DNA of 64,000 nucleotides from assembly GCA_014549065.1 (NCBI GenBank), contig JACDOX010000085.1, forward strand, positions 2,411,226 to 2,475,225, written 5' to 3'. This DNA comes from Cardinalis cardinalis (Eukaryota > Chordata > Aves > Passeriformes > Cardinalidae). The notes beneath the pieces were generated by a model. It saw nothing but the letters and a program-made list of their open reading frames with translations. It was not told the origin of the DNA and ran no database searches. Position 1 is the first letter of the stretch. The number at the start of each line of letters is the position of its first letter. The translations under genes were made by a program, and so were the position numbers. Of this stretch, positions 62,801 through 64,000 are shown piece after piece.

Positions 62801-64000
62801 TTCTTCAGCCTCTGTGTTACCTGTGGTGCTTATTAGAGACTGCTTGGGCAGGATTGTGAAATTACACAGAGGAAAGGATACAAGCAATCCACCATCTGTT
62901 GATGGTTTATTGTGTGCACAAAGCAAGCAGCATCAGTTGTGCTATGCNCTGTTCAGCCTCAGTACTGAGCACAAAACAGCCCTCTGGATGTGTAGATATG
63001 TGCAGCACAGGAAAGGNTCATGAGCTGAGAAGTTTCTGATCATCCAGCACCAGCTGAATGGTCTGGCTGCCTCCNAGCCACATCCTGAGCACGTCCTGGT
63101 TTGTTCTCAGCACAAATCCTTTATGAACACCTTTGCCTTCAAGATCATGTTTTCTTTTAAAAACAGGCAAAGGAGTTGCATGTGGTGTGGCACGNAACAG
63201 GTGTGAAGGCACCATTTGGATGGGGCTGTAGAACCTTGGTTACTGTGTGCCTCGGCATGCTGAGCTCCACGTGCTCAGGAAACTCCATTTCAGCATTACT
63301 CAGAGTCTGTGGTCTCGCAGGCTTCAGCCAAGGTACTTCAGAGGGGGCCATGCTATTTTCTTCTCTGAACACCTCTCTTGCACCAGCCTCTCCTGCTCAT
63401 AGCACAGCTTCCTCTCCCAGACAGCAGCAGCAATTCCAGGGCCAGGGAGGTGCCTTTGTCTCCANTTTGTCAGCTGCTGAGTGCCACCCAACCTCGGGAG
63501 ACTTTGGACCGCTCTGCTCTGTGCTGTGCTGTAAAAAAAGCAGCTCAGCTCCCAGGAACACATTTCCCTTCAAAGTCCCTGTGATCCACGTGTGACATCC
63601 ATACATTACATTAGAGATCCATTTGTCAGCCANAGCTGATAATGTGCTCACTGCACAGAGCGTTATGGCACCTCATGAATATGCATGAACAGGGGGAGCA
63701 TGCTTGGTACAAATGTGTTTACATCAGATGGGCTCCNGCAGGGACTTCATGTTCTAGGTGGGAGTATGTGTGATAACCTCCCAGCCTGGCACTACAGAGA
63801 CATGTTAGCCACAAACTCATGTGCAATAAGACCTGCTGCTGCTTTCCTTACCCATGTCTGCTGCTGGATCAGGCCCTCAGATATTTTTTAGGCACTAAAA
63901 TAAACATTAAAGGCATCAGAAGCATTTTGAAAGTTGGTGTCTTGGCATTTTCCTCTAATTCCACCACTGAAGAGAGGAATATGGTGGTTTTTTTTCAAAG

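Larger units (their letters stand above)
50041..64000. other. Intergenic sequence downstream of XYLT1, second part
   Basis: No gene supported. It contains an (AC)n microsatellite, a TA-rich inverted-repeat stretch at 55113-55265, a 23-bp sequence present twice (50067-50089 and 59801-59823), and AT-rich blocks near 59640-59850 and 62060-62480. The longest open frames (51433-51963 -, 54563-55150 +) show no domain, signal peptide or splice context. Confidence 0.75.

Overview
This is vertebrate nuclear DNA, very probably from a passerine bird. It holds the 3' half of one protein-coding gene on the + strand, XYLT1 (xylosyltransferase 1, the enzyme that starts glycosaminoglycan chains on proteoglycans). 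The vertebrate call rests on short GT-AG bounded exons in multi-kilobase introns. The bird, and specifically songbird, call rests on an LTR type at 18464-18841 that I recognise from passerine genomes, the scarcity of other interspersed repeats, and the strongly GC3-biased terminal exon. The species cannot be fixed from the sequence alone.

Layout. Positions 1-2051 are the end of an upstream intron. Seven coding exons follow: 2052-2132, 13865-14081, 16164-16340, 19019-19281, 22623-22818, 27811-28144 and 35715-36037 (stop TAG at 36035-36037). All twelve internal splice signals are canonical and every phase matches across every junction. The joined reading frame gives 529 residues that align end to end, without net insertion or deletion, with human XYLT1 residues 431-959. 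These are probably exons 6-12 of the 12-exon gene. The window starts inside the catalytic GT14 domain and includes the whole C-terminal domain. The first about 430 residues (cytosolic tail, Golgi membrane anchor, stem, N-terminal part of the catalytic domain) lie upstream of the window.

After the stop codon there is probably a very long 3'UTR (36038 to about 43630). It has proximal poly(A) signals near 36407 and 36463, and a distal AATAAA at 43606 preceded by Pumilio-like and AU-rich elements. From about 43.65 kb to the end I see about 20 kb with no supportable gene: only simple repeats and a few AT-rich, homeodomain-motif-rich stretches that could be conserved regulatory DNA.

The only mobile element I can delimit is a solo LTR with TG...CA ends and a 5-bp target duplication. 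It lies in reverse orientation 172 bp upstream of a XYLT1 splice acceptor and is apparently nested in an older LTR fragment. No new biological system was found. The most interesting points are the EWD version of the human DWD motif, the LTR nest beside the splice acceptor, the mosaic GC3 of the exons, and the pattern of single Ns, which looks like masked heterozygous sites.
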